A stretch of 64,000 nucleotides of DNA from BPIH01 sp042408535 (lineage in GTDB: Bacteria; Chloroflexota; Limnocylindria; Limnocylindrales; CSP1-4). The notes under the pieces were generated by a model. That model had not been told where the DNA came from. It searched no databases and saw nothing but the letters and a program-made list of their open reading frames with translations. The stretch lies in NCBI GenBank assembly GCA_042408535.1, contig JBHORA010000204.1, forward strand, positions 1 to 64,000, in the 5' to 3' direction. The position numbers were made by a program, and so were the translations under genes. Numbering within the stretch: the stretch's first letter is position 1; the number at the start of each line of letters is the position of its first letter. This document shows positions 24,821-34,584 of this stretch, one piece after another.

Positions 24821-25441
24821 ACGCCCGCTCGACGAGCACCCGAGCGGCACTCCGACCGAGCGGGCCTCACCGAGGTCGGCCCGGTCCTCGACGCCGCGGC
24901 CCGCTACCTCGAGCTCCGGCCGCGATCGGTCGCCGAGGTCCGGCGGCGGCTCCTCGGTGCCGGCTATCCGCCGCCCCTCGTCGAGGCGGCCATCGAGCGC
25001 CTCCTCGGGGCCGGGTATCTCGACGACGTCGCCTTCGCCCGGGCCTGGGTCGCCTCGCGAGACCGAGCCCATCCGCGCGGCGCGGCTGCCCTCCGGCACG
25101 AGCTTCGGCAGCGGGGCATTGCCGAAGGCGTCATCGAGGCCGTCCTCGCCGAACGGGAGGAGGGGGCCGTCGGCCCGGACGCGGATGCCGGCGGCGCCGC
25201 CACGGGGGAGCCCGCTGCCGGGCGGTCGGCGGTCGGTGGGAGCGGTCCCTCGCTCGGAGCCGACGAGGCGGCCGCCCGGCGGCTCCTCGCCCGTCGGGCT
25301 GCCGTCCTCGCCCGGATCGGCGACCCGCTCCGCCGGCGGGCCCGAGCCTATGCCCTCCTCGTCCGGGCGGGGTTCGAGTCGGACCTGGCGGCCGAGCTCG
25401 CCCGATCGGTCGCCGACGACGAAGGGACCGAGCCCGGTTGA
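24821..25441 (+). CDS. recX: RecX family regulatory protein without a standard start codon
   Basis: RecX modulates RecA filaments. The frame downstream of recA reads YLELRPRSVAEVRRRL, then PPPLVEAAIERLLGAGYLDD, AFARAWVASRDRAHPRG and LRHELRQRGIAEGVIEAVL, and further three-helix repeats to the TGA at 25439-25441: a typical RecX. But this frame has no ATG, GTG or TTG between its upstream in-frame stop (TGA at 24773) and its end. I place the start at ACG 24821, 9 nt after AGGAGG, giving 206 aa. A +1 shift from the end of recA or an assembly error are alternatives. Residues ~115-140 are a Gly/Ala-rich insert. Confidence 0.8.
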   Translation, partial: TPARRAPERHSDRAGLTEVGPVLDAAARYLELRPRSVAEVRRRLLGAGYPPPLVEAAIERLLGAGYLDDVAFARAWVASRDRAHPRGAAALRHELRQRGIAEGVIEAVLAEREEGAVGPDADAGGAATGEPAAGRSAVGGSGPSLGADEAAARRLLARRAAVLARIGDPLRRRARAYALLVRAGFESDLAAELARSVADDEGTEPG

Positions 25442-25496
25442 CGGGCCGGGCGGCCGGATCCCCACCCCGCCGCCGACCCCATCGGGCCGTTCGGCG

Positions 25497-25502
25497 TAGA
25501 CT
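25497..25502 (+). promoter_or_regulatory. -10 element TAGACT for rny
   Basis: TAGACT in the 237-nt recX-rny gap; it would give a ~170-nt leader ending in the hairpin and Shine-Dalgarno of rny. No clear -35. Confidence 0.4.
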
Positions 25503-25636
25503 AGCCGCCAATCCGGACCGGTCGGTCGATCGATCCCGGACTTGCCCAAGCCGGTGCCGGCGGCGCCGCCGGTCGGCGGGGAGCAGAGCCTCTTCCGTCG
25601 TCGAGCGTCCCCGACACCCGAACCGATCATCCACAC

Positions 25637-25662
25637 CGCCGACCGCCGCCCTGCGGTCGGTG
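25637..25662 (+). promoter_or_regulatory. Leader hairpin abutting the rny Shine-Dalgarno
   Basis: CCGACCGC (25639-25646) pairs with GCGGTCGG (25653-25660), extended by a G-U and a C-G pair to 10 bp with a 6-nt loop. GGAGGA begins at 25664, two bases after the stem. Confidence 0.45.
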
Positions 25663-25678
25663 CGGAGGACAACAGATC

Positions 25679-27214
<1,536 letters not shown>

Positions 27215-27239
27215 GCGGCCGGGGGCCGGCGGGAGCGGC

Positions 27240-28073
27240 ATGGCCGGGGAGCCCGGTCGGGCGCCGAAGTCGCCCGGCGTCTGTCGAATCCTCATGATCG
27301 GCGACGTCATCGGCAAGCCCGGCCGGGAGGCGGTCGAGCGCTGCCTGCCGGTCCTCCGCCGCGAACGCGGGATCGACTTCGTCACCGCGAACGGGGAGAA
27401 CCTGGCCGGCGGGATGGGCCTCACGGGGCCGACGGCCGAGGCTCTCTTCGCCGCCGGCGTCGACGTCATCACCTCCGGCAACCACATCTGGGACAAGCGG
27501 GAGATCTACCCGATCCTCGAACGGGATGAGCGGATTCTCCGGCCCCTGAACTACGGCACCCGCGACGTGCCCGGCCGCGGTTGGGGGATGTACACGGCCG
27601 CCGACGGGACCGAGCTCGCGGTCCTCAATCTCCAGGGCCGGACCTACATGACCCCGATCGACAACCCCTTCACCGAGGTCGACCGGCTCCTCGACGAGGC
27701 CTCCGAGCCGCTGCCAGCCGTCCGGATCGTCGACTTCCACGCCGAGGTGACCTCGGAGAAGAACGCCTTCGGTCTCTACCTCGACGGTCGGGTGAGCGCC
27801 GTCCTCGGGACCCACACCCACGTCGCCACGGCCGACGAGCGGATCCTCCCGAAGGGGACGGCCTACCAAACGGATATCGGGATGACCGGGCCCCTCCACT
27901 CGATCATCGGCTTCGCTCCTCGGACGGTCCTGCCCCGCTTCCTGAACGCCCTGCCGACCCGCTTCGAGGTCGGCGACGGGCCCGTCGTCTTCAACGCCAC
28001 CCAGGTCGATGTCGAGCGCGCCTCGGGCCGGGCGGTCGCCGTCGAGCGGATCGTTCACGTCGTCGAGCTCTGA
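27240..28073 (+). CDS. ymdB: YmdB-type metallophosphoesterase
   Basis: A 277-aa calcineurin-like phosphodiesterase of the YmdB/TIGR00282 class, which hydrolyses 2',3'-cyclic nucleotides and affects RNase Y-linked regulation in Bacillus. Metal-site blocks GDVIGKPGR, TANGEN, TSGNHIWDKRE, DFHAEVTSEK, GTHTHVATADERIL and YQTDIGMTGP are all present. GGGAG lies 4 bases before the ATG. The first ~16 residues precede the conserved start CRILMIGDV and may be extra. Confidence 0.93.
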   Translation: MAGEPGRAPKSPGVCRILMIGDVIGKPGREAVERCLPVLRRERGIDFVTANGENLAGGMGLTGPTAEALFAAGVDVITSGNHIWDKREIYPILERDERILRPLNYGTRDVPGRGWGMYTAADGTELAVLNLQGRTYMTPIDNPFTEVDRLLDEASEPLPAVRIVDFHAEVTSEKNAFGLYLDGRVSAVLGTHTHVATADERILPKGTAYQTDIGMTGPLHSIIGFAPRTVLPRFLNALPTRFEVGDGPVVFNATQVDVERASGRAVAVERIVHVVEL

Positions 28074-28083
28074 GGAGACGGCC

Positions 28084-29040
28084 GTGGGCCGCTATCCGCC
28101 GCCCGCCGTCGGGGCGCCGACCGCGGCAACGGGTCCGGTGACGAGGGTCGATCTCCACACCCACAGCCGCCGCTCGGACGGCGTCCTCGAGCCGGCAGCC
28201 CTCGTCGCGGCTGCCGCTGCGGCCGGGGTTCGGCTCCTCGCCCTCACCGACCACGACACCCTCGCCGGCGTCCGCGAGCTCCTCGGACCCGGCGCGCTGC
28301 CCCTCCCGCCCGGCTTCGAGCTCGTGGCCGGGATCGAGCTCAGTACGACCGCCGGCGCCGATCGCGAGCTCCACCTCCTCGGCTATGGGCTCGATCCGGA
28401 CGACGAGGGTCTCGAGGCCCGCTTGGCCAGCTTGCGGGCCGAGCGGCGCCGCCGCTTCGAGCGGATCGTCGATCGCCTCCGGGCGATCGGTTTCCCCATC
28501 GACGAGGCCCTCGCCGGGTTCGATCTGGCGGCCATCGACGCCCTCGGGCGACCGACGATCGCCCGCGCCCTCGTGGCGGCCGGGCATGCGTCGAGCGTCG
28601 CCGACGCCTTCGAGCGCTTCCTCGGTCGGGGCGGCCCGGCCTACGTGCCCCGACCGAAGCTCGACCCGGCGGCCGCCATCGGCCTCGTCCGGGAGGCCGG
28701 CGGCTTCGCCGTCCTCGCCCACCCGGCCGACGTCCTCCCCGACGACCGCCTCCTGGCAGCCCTCGCCGGGGCGGGTCTCGCCGGGCTCGAGGTCTACTAT
28801 CGTGGCTACTCGCCCGAGGTCGTGGCGACCCTCGCGGCCACGGCCCGTCGCCACCGACTCCTCGCCACCGGAGGCACCGATTTCCACGGCGACGACGGCC
28901 CGTACGATCTTGCTGCTCGGGGCATCGAGGTCCCGCTCGTCGTGGGACGCCGCTTCCGGACGGCTCTCGGGCTCCGGGCCGGGGCGGCCCCGGCCCGTCG
29001 GAAGCGGGCGGCAGATCGGGCTACACTCGTCGGCCGATGA
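28084..29040 (+). CDS. PHP-domain phosphoesterase
   Basis: A PHP metallophosphoesterase (318 aa from the GTG at 28084; a GTG at 28138 would give the tighter start VTRVDLHTH). Metal motifs: DLHTHSRRSDG, ALTDHDT, GIELS, VLAHP and GGTDFHG. It resembles the YciV/RNase AM group, active on 3',5'-bisphosphate nucleotides or short RNA 5' ends. The exact substrate cannot be fixed from sequence. Lies in line with rny-ymdB upstream, and its stop overlaps the miaB ATG (ATGA). Confidence 0.85.
   Translation: MGRYPPPAVGAPTAATGPVTRVDLHTHSRRSDGVLEPAALVAAAAAAGVRLLALTDHDTLAGVRELLGPGALPLPPGFELVAGIELSTTAGADRELHLLGYGLDPDDEGLEARLASLRAERRRRFERIVDRLRAIGFPIDEALAGFDLAAIDALGRPTIARALVAAGHASSVADAFERFLGRGGPAYVPRPKLDPAAAIGLVREAGGFAVLAHPADVLPDDRLLAALAGAGLAGLEVYYRGYSPEVVATLAATARRHRLLATGGTDFHGDDGPYDLAARGIEVPLVVGRRFRTALGLRAGAAPARRKRAADRATLVGR
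29022..29027 (+). promoter_or_regulatory. Possible -10 element TACACT before miaB
   Basis: TACACT lies 9 nt before the miaB ATG, inside the end of the PHP gene. It may allow a leaderless miaB message beside translation coupled through the ATGA overlap. Confidence 0.3.
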
Positions 29041-30674
29041 GCGCTCGCCTCCTGCCGGTCCTCGACCGCTCGAACCTCGCGCCGGCCTCGGCACCGCCGG
29101 CGCCCCTCGTCGACCCGCGCCTCGCCGAGTACGGGCCGGACGGGGCCGTCCTGCCCCGCTTTGCCATCTGGACCCTCGGCTGCCAGATGAACAAGAGCGA
29201 CTCGGAGGAGATGGCGGGCCGGCTGCGAGCCGCCGGCTGCGAACCCGCCCCAACCTTCGAGACGGCCGATCTCATCGTCATCAACACCTGCGCCATCCGC
29301 GAGGCCGCCGAGGCGAAGGTCATCGGCCGCCAGGGGCAGCTCCGGCGCCTGAAGGCGGCGAACCCGCGGCTCCGGGTCGTCCTCACCGGTTGCGCCGTTC
29401 GAGAAGCGTCCAGAGCGAGCCTCGCCCGTCGCTTCCCGGCCGTCGACCTCTTCCTCCGACCGGACGAGGAGCCCGAGATCGTCGAACGCCTCGGCCTCGC
29501 CTCAGCTCAGGCTGGCCTCGGGCGGGCCGCCGTCGCCCAGAGCGCAGCGACGACGGTCGTCGGCGGGCGACCGGTCTCCGATGCCGTCCATCTCCCCGAA
29601 GCCCGCGCTGCGGCCGTCGCCGCCGGCGCCGTCGCCCGCTCGAGCCGGATCTCGGCCTGGCTGCCGATCATCTACGGCTGCGACAAGACGTGCACCTACT
29701 GCATCGTCCCCTTCAGCCGGGGTCCGGAGCGGAGCCGCCCCTTCGACGGGATCCTCGCCGAAGCGAGAGCCCTCGCCGAGGCTGGCTACCGCGAGGTCAC
29801 CCTCCTCGGCCAGAACGTGAACAGCTACGGCCACGACCTGCCGCCCGAGCCCCGCTTCGCCCACGTCGCACCTACCCGCTGGGCCGGGCGGCAACTCGAC
29901 CTCCGCGGCCGGCCCGACCTGGCCGAGCTCATCCGGGCCATCGACGCCATGCGGACGGCCGACGGGCGCCCGGCGATCCCGCGCCTCCGCTTCCTGACGA
30001 GCCATCCCTGGGACCTCTCGGACCGACTCATCGCGGCGATGGCCGAGTGCCCGTCCGTCTGTCAGCACCTCCACCTGCCGGTCCAGTCGGGGGACGACCG
30101 CGTCCTCCGCCGGATGGGTCGCCAGTACACGATCGACCACTATCTCGACCGGGTCGAGCGCCTCCGGGCGGCCGTCCCCGACCTCGCCCTCAGCACCGAC
30201 GTCATCGTCGGCTTCTGCGGCGAGACGGAGGCCGAGTTCGAGGCGACCCTCGCCCTCCTCCGACGGGTCGGCTACGACCAAGTCTTTGCAGCGGCCTATT
30301 CCGAACGGCCGGGCACGCCGGCGACGAAGCTCGCCGACGACGTCCCGCCCGAGGAGAAGCGTCGCCGCCTGAACGAGCTCCTCCGGGTCCAAGAGGCGAT
30401 CGGCCTCGAGCGGAACCGGGCCTGGCTCGGCCGGACGGTCGAGGTCCTCGTCGACGAGATCGTCCCGCCGCGGTCCCACGACCACGAACCTGCCGGAGAG
30501 GAGCGCGCTCGGCCGCGTCCCCGCCCGGGCGAGGTCGCCCTCGCCGGCCGGACCCGCCAGAACAAGCTCGTCCACTTCAGCGGCCCCACCGATCTCCTCG
30601 GTCGCTTCGTCGAGGTCCGGATCGACCACGCCGGCCCGTACTCGCTCCGCGGCACCCGTCTTGGTGCCCCCTGA
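29037..30674 (+). CDS. miaB: tRNA-2-methylthio-N6-dimethylallyladenosine synthase
   Basis: Radical-SAM methylthiotransferase acting on i6A37 of tRNA (545 aa). N-terminal UPF0004 cluster cysteines lie in LGCQMNKSDSE, INTCAIRE and TGCAV. The SAM cluster is CDKTCTYCIVPFSRG. Also LGQNVNSYG, LTSHPWDL, HLHLPVQSGDD and a C-terminal TRAM domain (RTRQNKLVHF). The ATG overlaps the PHP stop; miaA follows with overlap, a logical pair since MiaA makes the MiaB substrate. A ~40-residue N-terminal extension and a charged insert before the TRAM part are unusual. Confidence 0.95.
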   Translation: MSARLLPVLDRSNLAPASAPPAPLVDPRLAEYGPDGAVLPRFAIWTLGCQMNKSDSEEMAGRLRAAGCEPAPTFETADLIVINTCAIREAAEAKVIGRQGQLRRLKAANPRLRVVLTGCAVREASRASLARRFPAVDLFLRPDEEPEIVERLGLASAQAGLGRAAVAQSAATTVVGGRPVSDAVHLPEARAAAVAAGAVARSSRISAWLPIIYGCDKTCTYCIVPFSRGPERSRPFDGILAEARALAEAGYREVTLLGQNVNSYGHDLPPEPRFAHVAPTRWAGRQLDLRGRPDLAELIRAIDAMRTADGRPAIPRLRFLTSHPWDLSDRLIAAMAECPSVCQHLHLPVQSGDDRVLRRMGRQYTIDHYLDRVERLRAAVPDLALSTDVIVGFCGETEAEFEATLALLRRVGYDQVFAAAYSERPGTPATKLADDVPPEEKRRRLNELLRVQEAIGLERNRAWLGRTVEVLVDEIVPPRSHDHEPAGEERARPRPRPGEVALAGRTRQNKLVHFSGPTDLLGRFVEVRIDHAGPYSLRGTRLGAP

Positions 30675-31707
30675 ACCGCCGAGGGCGAGCCCGTCGGAGC
30701 CCTCGGGCGAGCCAGCGCCAGAACGGGTCGCGGCCCCGCCCCTCGTCGTCATCGGCGGTCCCACGGCGACGGGGAAGACGGGGCTCTCGCTCCGCCTCGC
30801 CGACGAGCTGGCCCGAGTTGGGCTCGAGGCCGAGATCATCTCGGCCGACTCGCGCCAGGTCTACCGGGGCCTCGACATCGGCACGGCCAAGGTCACCGTG
30901 GCCGAACGAGCAAGGGTCCCGCACCACGGCCTCGACCTCGTCGACCCCGACGCACCCTTCAGCGTCGCCGACTACGTCCGCCACGCCCGGGCCGCCCTCG
31001 CCGGGATCGCCGCCCGGGGCCGGGTCGCCCTCCTCGTCGGCGGAACCGGCCTCTACCTTCGGGCCGTCGCCCGAGGTCTCGAGGCCGACGCCCTGCCCCA
31101 CGATCCCGAGCTGAGAGCCACCCTCGAGGCGGAGCTGCGGACGCAGGGGCTGGCGGCCCTCGTCGAGCGCCTCCGGGAGGTCGCACCCGGACGGGCCGCA
31201 GCCGTCGACCTCGCCAACCCCCGCCGGGTCGTCCGCGCCCTCGAAGCTGCCCTCCTCGTCGGCGATCGGCCGCCGCCCCCCTTCCGCGGCTACCCGGGCC
31301 CGTCGGTCTTCATCGTCCTCGACGTCGACGGCCCGACCCACCGAGCCTGGATCGCCGCCCGGGCCAGGGCCCAGTTCGAGGCCGGGCTCCTCGACGAGGC
31401 GGCCGCCCTCCGGGCTCGCTACGATCCGAACCTTCCCGCCTTCAGCGCCATCGGCTACCGGGAGGCCTGGGCCGTCCTGGACGGCGCCCTCAGCCTCGAG
31501 GCGGCGATCGACCTCGATGCCCGGCGGAACGTCGCCTTCGCCAGACGCCAGCGGATCTGGTTCCGGCGCGAGCCAGGGGCGATCTGGGTCGACGCGACGA
31601 GCGACCCGCTGCCGACGGTCCTCGGCCGCATCCGACCGATCCTCGAGGCGCCGGCCGCCGCGGACCGAGCGCGCCGGCGGCGGCCCGAGCTCGGGGTCCG
31701 GCGGTAG
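30664..31707 (+). CDS. miaA: tRNA dimethylallyltransferase
   Basis: Adds dimethylallyl to A37 of tRNA (347 aa). P-loop GGPTATGKTGLS, IISADSRQVYRGLDIGTAK, VPHHGLDLVDP, VGGTGLYLRAV, NPRRVVRALE and FSAIGYREAW are typical. The GTG at 30664 is preferred over the TTG at 30661; both overlap the miaB 3' end. The first ~26 residues before PPLVVIGGPTATG are Pro/Ser/Glu-rich and unconserved. Confidence 0.93.
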   Translation: MPPEPPRASPSEPSGEPAPERVAAPPLVVIGGPTATGKTGLSLRLADELARVGLEAEIISADSRQVYRGLDIGTAKVTVAERARVPHHGLDLVDPDAPFSVADYVRHARAALAGIAARGRVALLVGGTGLYLRAVARGLEADALPHDPELRATLEAELRTQGLAALVERLREVAPGRAAAVDLANPRRVVRALEAALLVGDRPPPPFRGYPGPSVFIVLDVDGPTHRAWIAARARAQFEAGLLDEAAALRARYDPNLPAFSAIGYREAWAVLDGALSLEAAIDLDARRNVAFARRQRIWFRREPGAIWVDATSDPLPTVLGRIRPILEAPAAADRARRRRPELGVRR

Positions 31708-31753
31708 GGGAGGGACGGGAAGCGGCCCGACGCTCCTCGCCGACTCCCTCGGC

Positions 31754-31759
31754 TATCCT
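31754..31759 (+). promoter_or_regulatory. -10 element TATCCT of hflX, probably leaderless
   Basis: TATCCT ends 7 nt before the hflX ATG, matching the ruvB and yebC arrangement. No Shine-Dalgarno fits between. Confidence 0.5.
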
Positions 31760-31766
31760 GGCTCCT

Positions 31767-33149
31767 ATGCCACGGAACCAGACGATCGATCTCGCGCCCC
31801 CCGTCGAGCGAGCCTTCCTCATCGCCGTCGAGACGAACGAGGCCGACGGCTGGACGGCGGAGGAGTCGCTCGCCGAACTGGCGAGTCTCGCCGACACGGC
31901 GGGAGCCGTCGTCGTCGGGGCCGAGTGGCAGCGCCGTCGCCACGTCGACCCGAACTGGTACGTCGGCAGGGGCAAGGCCGAGTCCCTCGTCGCCGCGAAG
32001 CACGAGACGGGCTTCACCCTCCTCGTCGCCGACGACGAGCTGACGCCGGCCCAGCAGCGCCGCCTGGAAGGCCTCCTCGGGGTGAAGGTCATCGACCGGA
32101 GTCGGCTCATCCTCGACATCTTCGCCCAGCACGCCCAGACCCACGAGGGCCGGCTCCAGGTCGAACTCGCCCAGCTCGAGTACCAGCTCCCCCGTCTCAC
32201 CCGACTCTGGACCCACCTCTCCCGAACGGGGGGTGGGATCGGGACCCGGGGTCCCGGTGAGACGCAGCTCGAGACCGACCGACGGGTCATCCGGGAGCGG
32301 ATCAAGCTCCTCAAGGAGCGGGTCGAGCAGGTCCGCCGCCAGCGGGCGACGGCTGCCCGGGGACGGGACCGGCGGCTCATCCCGGCGATCTCGATCGTCG
32401 GCTACACGAACGCCGGCAAGAGCACCCTCCTCAACGCCCTCGTGGGGGCCGACGTCGTCCGGGCCGAGGATCGCCTCTTCGCGACCCTCGACCCGACGAG
32501 CCGCCTCGTCCGCCTCGGTGAGGGCCAGACGGCGATCGTCACCGACACCGTCGGCTTCATCCACAAGCTCCCCCATCAGCTCGTCGATGCCTTCCGGGCA
32601 ACCCTCGAGGAGGTGACGAGGGCCGACGCCCTCATCGAGGTCGTCGACGCCGCCGATCCGCACGCTCCCGAACATCGAGCGACGGTCCAGGCTGTGCTCG
32701 ACGAGCTCGGGGCAGGGGACAAGCCGCGGCTCGTCGCCCTGAACAAAATGGACCTCCTCGAGCCCCTGGCCGCGAGCCCAGCCCCCTCAGCTCCGGCCAT
32801 CGGCGAGGCGATCCCGATCTCGGCCAAGACGGGCTTCGGGATCGACACCCTCCGAGCGGCGATCTCGGCCCTCCTTGCCGACCTCTGGGTCGCCGTCGAC
32901 GTCGTCCTGCCCTACGGGGCGGGCGAGCTCCTGGCGCGGGTGCGGGAGCGGGGCACGGTCGAGCTCGACTACCGGCCCGACGGGGTTCGGATCCGGGGTC
33001 GGGTCTCGCCGGCCCTCGCCGCCGAGCTTTTCGCGGCCGACAGCGGGCGGCGGTCGATGCGCCGCCCGGCACCGCGAGCGGAGGCTGGCGAGTCGGAACC
33101 CGGCGAGGCCGAGGTGGCGGGCCGGGCGGAGGCCGCTCGGCGGGCGTGA
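31767..33149 (+). CDS. hflX: Ribosome-splitting GTPase HflX
   Basis: GTPase that dissociates stalled ribosomes (460 aa). The N-terminal HflX domain (WYVGRGKAESL, FAQHAQTHEGRLQVELAQLE, RTGGGIGTRGPGETQLETDR) leads into a G domain with GYTNAGKSTLLN, DTVGFIHKLPHQLVDAF and NKMD. The C-terminal ~40 residues are Glu/Ala/Arg-rich. ATG placed by the close -10 element. The GTG of the next gene overlaps its stop. Confidence 0.95.
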   Translation: MPRNQTIDLAPPVERAFLIAVETNEADGWTAEESLAELASLADTAGAVVVGAEWQRRRHVDPNWYVGRGKAESLVAAKHETGFTLLVADDELTPAQQRRLEGLLGVKVIDRSRLILDIFAQHAQTHEGRLQVELAQLEYQLPRLTRLWTHLSRTGGGIGTRGPGETQLETDRRVIRERIKLLKERVEQVRRQRATAARGRDRRLIPAISIVGYTNAGKSTLLNALVGADVVRAEDRLFATLDPTSRLVRLGEGQTAIVTDTVGFIHKLPHQLVDAFRATLEEVTRADALIEVVDAADPHAPEHRATVQAVLDELGAGDKPRLVALNKMDLLEPLAASPAPSAPAIGEAIPISAKTGFGIDTLRAAISALLADLWVAVDVVLPYGAGELLARVRERGTVELDYRPDGVRIRGRVSPALAAELFAADSGRRSMRRPAPRAEAGESEPGEAEVAGRAEAARRA

Positions 33150-33751
33150 GGCGCTCCGTGGCCGGAGAGGGAAGTGGTTGGCTGCGGATGGGCGGGACGG
33201 CCCGGCTCGCCGACGGCCGCCGCCTCCTCTGGTCGGTCGCCGAAGGCGTCCGGGGGCGCCGCTGGCGATGGGCGCTCGCTCGGGGCGACGGCATCGAGCA
33301 CGCCGTCCTCCTCGAGATCGACCCCGAGGGGCGACCAGTCCGCCTCGAGGCGACGAGCGCGAGCGGTCTCTTGACGCTCCACCCCGAGCCGGATTTCGCC
33401 TCCCTTCACGGGAACCTCGTGACCTCGAACGGGATCGAGCACCTCACCTTCGGCTGGTCGGCGACGACCGTCATCGACGTCATCGACCCCTTCGGCCCCG
33501 TCGTCCTCGTCGCCAGCCGGGGTCTCGGCCTGCCCGTCGAGGGGACGCTCGAGCTCGTCAGCCTCGGGCTCGACCGCTTCCTCCGGCCCGCCCCGGGCGT
33601 CGTCCGCTTGACCCGGACGGACCGAACGACCTGGTCGGTGGCTCCCAGCGACCCTGCGGGGCGTCGGCGAACGACCTGGACGGGGACCCTCGAGCCGGAT
33701 GGCCGGCCGCGCCTCCCCGACGGCGACCGCTGGCCCCTCGAGCTCGACTGA
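33146..33751 (+). CDS. Hypothetical protein, translationally coupled to hflX
   Basis: A 201-aa soluble protein that I do not recognise. Its GTG overlaps the hflX stop (GTGA); an internal ATG at 33188 (MGGTARLADGRRLLWSV) may be the true start. It is rich in Trp and beta-forming stretches (GRRLLWSVAEGVRGRRWRW, HLTFGWSATTVIDVIDPFG), suggesting a beta-sandwich. No signal peptide, membrane segment or obvious catalytic motif. Codon use matches its neighbours. Confidence 0.65.
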   Translation: MRRSVAGEGSGWLRMGGTARLADGRRLLWSVAEGVRGRRWRWALARGDGIEHAVLLEIDPEGRPVRLEATSASGLLTLHPEPDFASLHGNLVTSNGIEHLTFGWSATTVIDVIDPFGPVVLVASRGLGLPVEGTLELVSLGLDRFLRPAPGVVRLTRTDRTTWSVAPSDPAGRRRTTWTGTLEPDGRPRLPDGDRWPLELD

Positions 33752-33830
33752 GGTCGGACCCTCCTCGAACGGTCGCTCGGTCCGGCGCGGCCGCTCGGCC
33801 CGGCGGACGTGGTCCGACCCGAAGCACCCC

Positions 33831-33858
33831 TTGACGTCAGCGCCCCGGTGTCTATCAT
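33831..33858 (+). promoter_or_regulatory. Strong promoter: TTGACG, 16 nt, TATCAT
   Basis: The clearest -35/-10 pair in the window, in a locally AT-richer patch. It drives the 59-aa Cys-rich gene, whose AGGAGG (33883-33888) is well placed. High-level or conditional expression is plausible. Confidence 0.65.
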
Positions 33859-33896
33859 TAGCATGAGTTCCTTTTACAGGACAGGAGGTCTCGACG

Positions 33897-34076
33897 ATGT
33901 GCCTCGACTGCGGGTGCGGTGCCGCCCACGACGACATGGGTGCCCCGGACGTCCACCTCACCTACGAGCGGCTCCGAGCGGCCGCCGAGGCGACGGGGCA
34001 GAGCGTCAGCCAGGTCCTGGAGACGATCCAGCGGACGGCCGAGCGGGATCGCGAGGCGCATCCCGAGGAGTACTGA
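33897..34076 (+). CDS. Small Cys-rich protein with MCLDCGCG N-terminus (59 aa)
   Basis: Begins MCLDCGCGAAHDDMG, then a predicted helical part (YERLRAAAEATGQSVSQVL) ending HPEEY. The N-terminal CxxCxC and His suggest metal binding, but the function is unknown. It has a perfect AGGAGG eight bases upstream and its own strong promoter. I recall similar MCxDCGCG mini-proteins in other bacteria, but no role. It precedes a DUF2231 membrane protein. Confidence 0.75.
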   Translation: MCLDCGCGAAHDDMGAPDVHLTYERLRAAAEATGQSVSQVLETIQRTAERDREAHPEEY

Positions 34077-34164
34077 GGCCGGCGCCCGCGGGGGTCGTGG
34101 CCCGCGGCAGGCCGTGCGACGAGCCCGGCGCCTGACGTCCTTCCTGCGGGGCGAACCCCTTGGG

Positions 34165-34584
34165 GTGCCGTCCCACGCCATCGTTGTCCACGTTCCGGCC
34201 GCCCTCCTGCCGACGAGCCTCCTCTTCGATCTCGCCGAGCGAGTGACCGGCGGCAGCTTGCACCTCGGGTCGGGCGCCGTCGTCCTCCTCGGACTCGGCC
34301 TCCTCGGCGGGCTCGTCGCGGCGGTGACCGGCCTCCTCGATTGGGCCGAGACGATCCCGGGGACGCCCCGCCGGCGGCGGGCGACCCGGCACCTCCTCGT
34401 TCAGACGGCGGCCCTGGCCGTCTTCGCCCTCGGCGGCCTCGTCCGCATGGCGAGCGATCCGCTCCGGCCGGCCGACGGATCCCTCGCCGGCTCGGTGGTC
34501 GGGACTGGGCTCCTCCTCGTCGGCGACCACCTTGGCGGTCTCCTCGTCTACCGCGACGGAATGCGGGTCCGGACCCGAGGCTGA
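34165..34584 (+). CDS. DUF2231-type membrane protein
   Basis: A 139-aa protein with four hydrophobic helices and an N-terminus, SHAIVVHVPAALLPTSLLFD, that matches DUF2231 (which starts with HP-x-VHFP). His residues at the membrane face (VHVP, TRHLLVQ, GDHLGG) could bind heme or metal, but no function is established. GTG start chosen where conservation begins. The ribosome site is weak, and it may be read through from the 59-aa gene. Confidence 0.8.
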   Translation: MPSHAIVVHVPAALLPTSLLFDLAERVTGGSLHLGSGAVVLLGLGLLGGLVAAVTGLLDWAETIPGTPRRRRATRHLLVQTAALAVFALGGLVRMASDPLRPADGSLAGSVVGTGLLLVGDHLGGLLVYRDGMRVRTRG

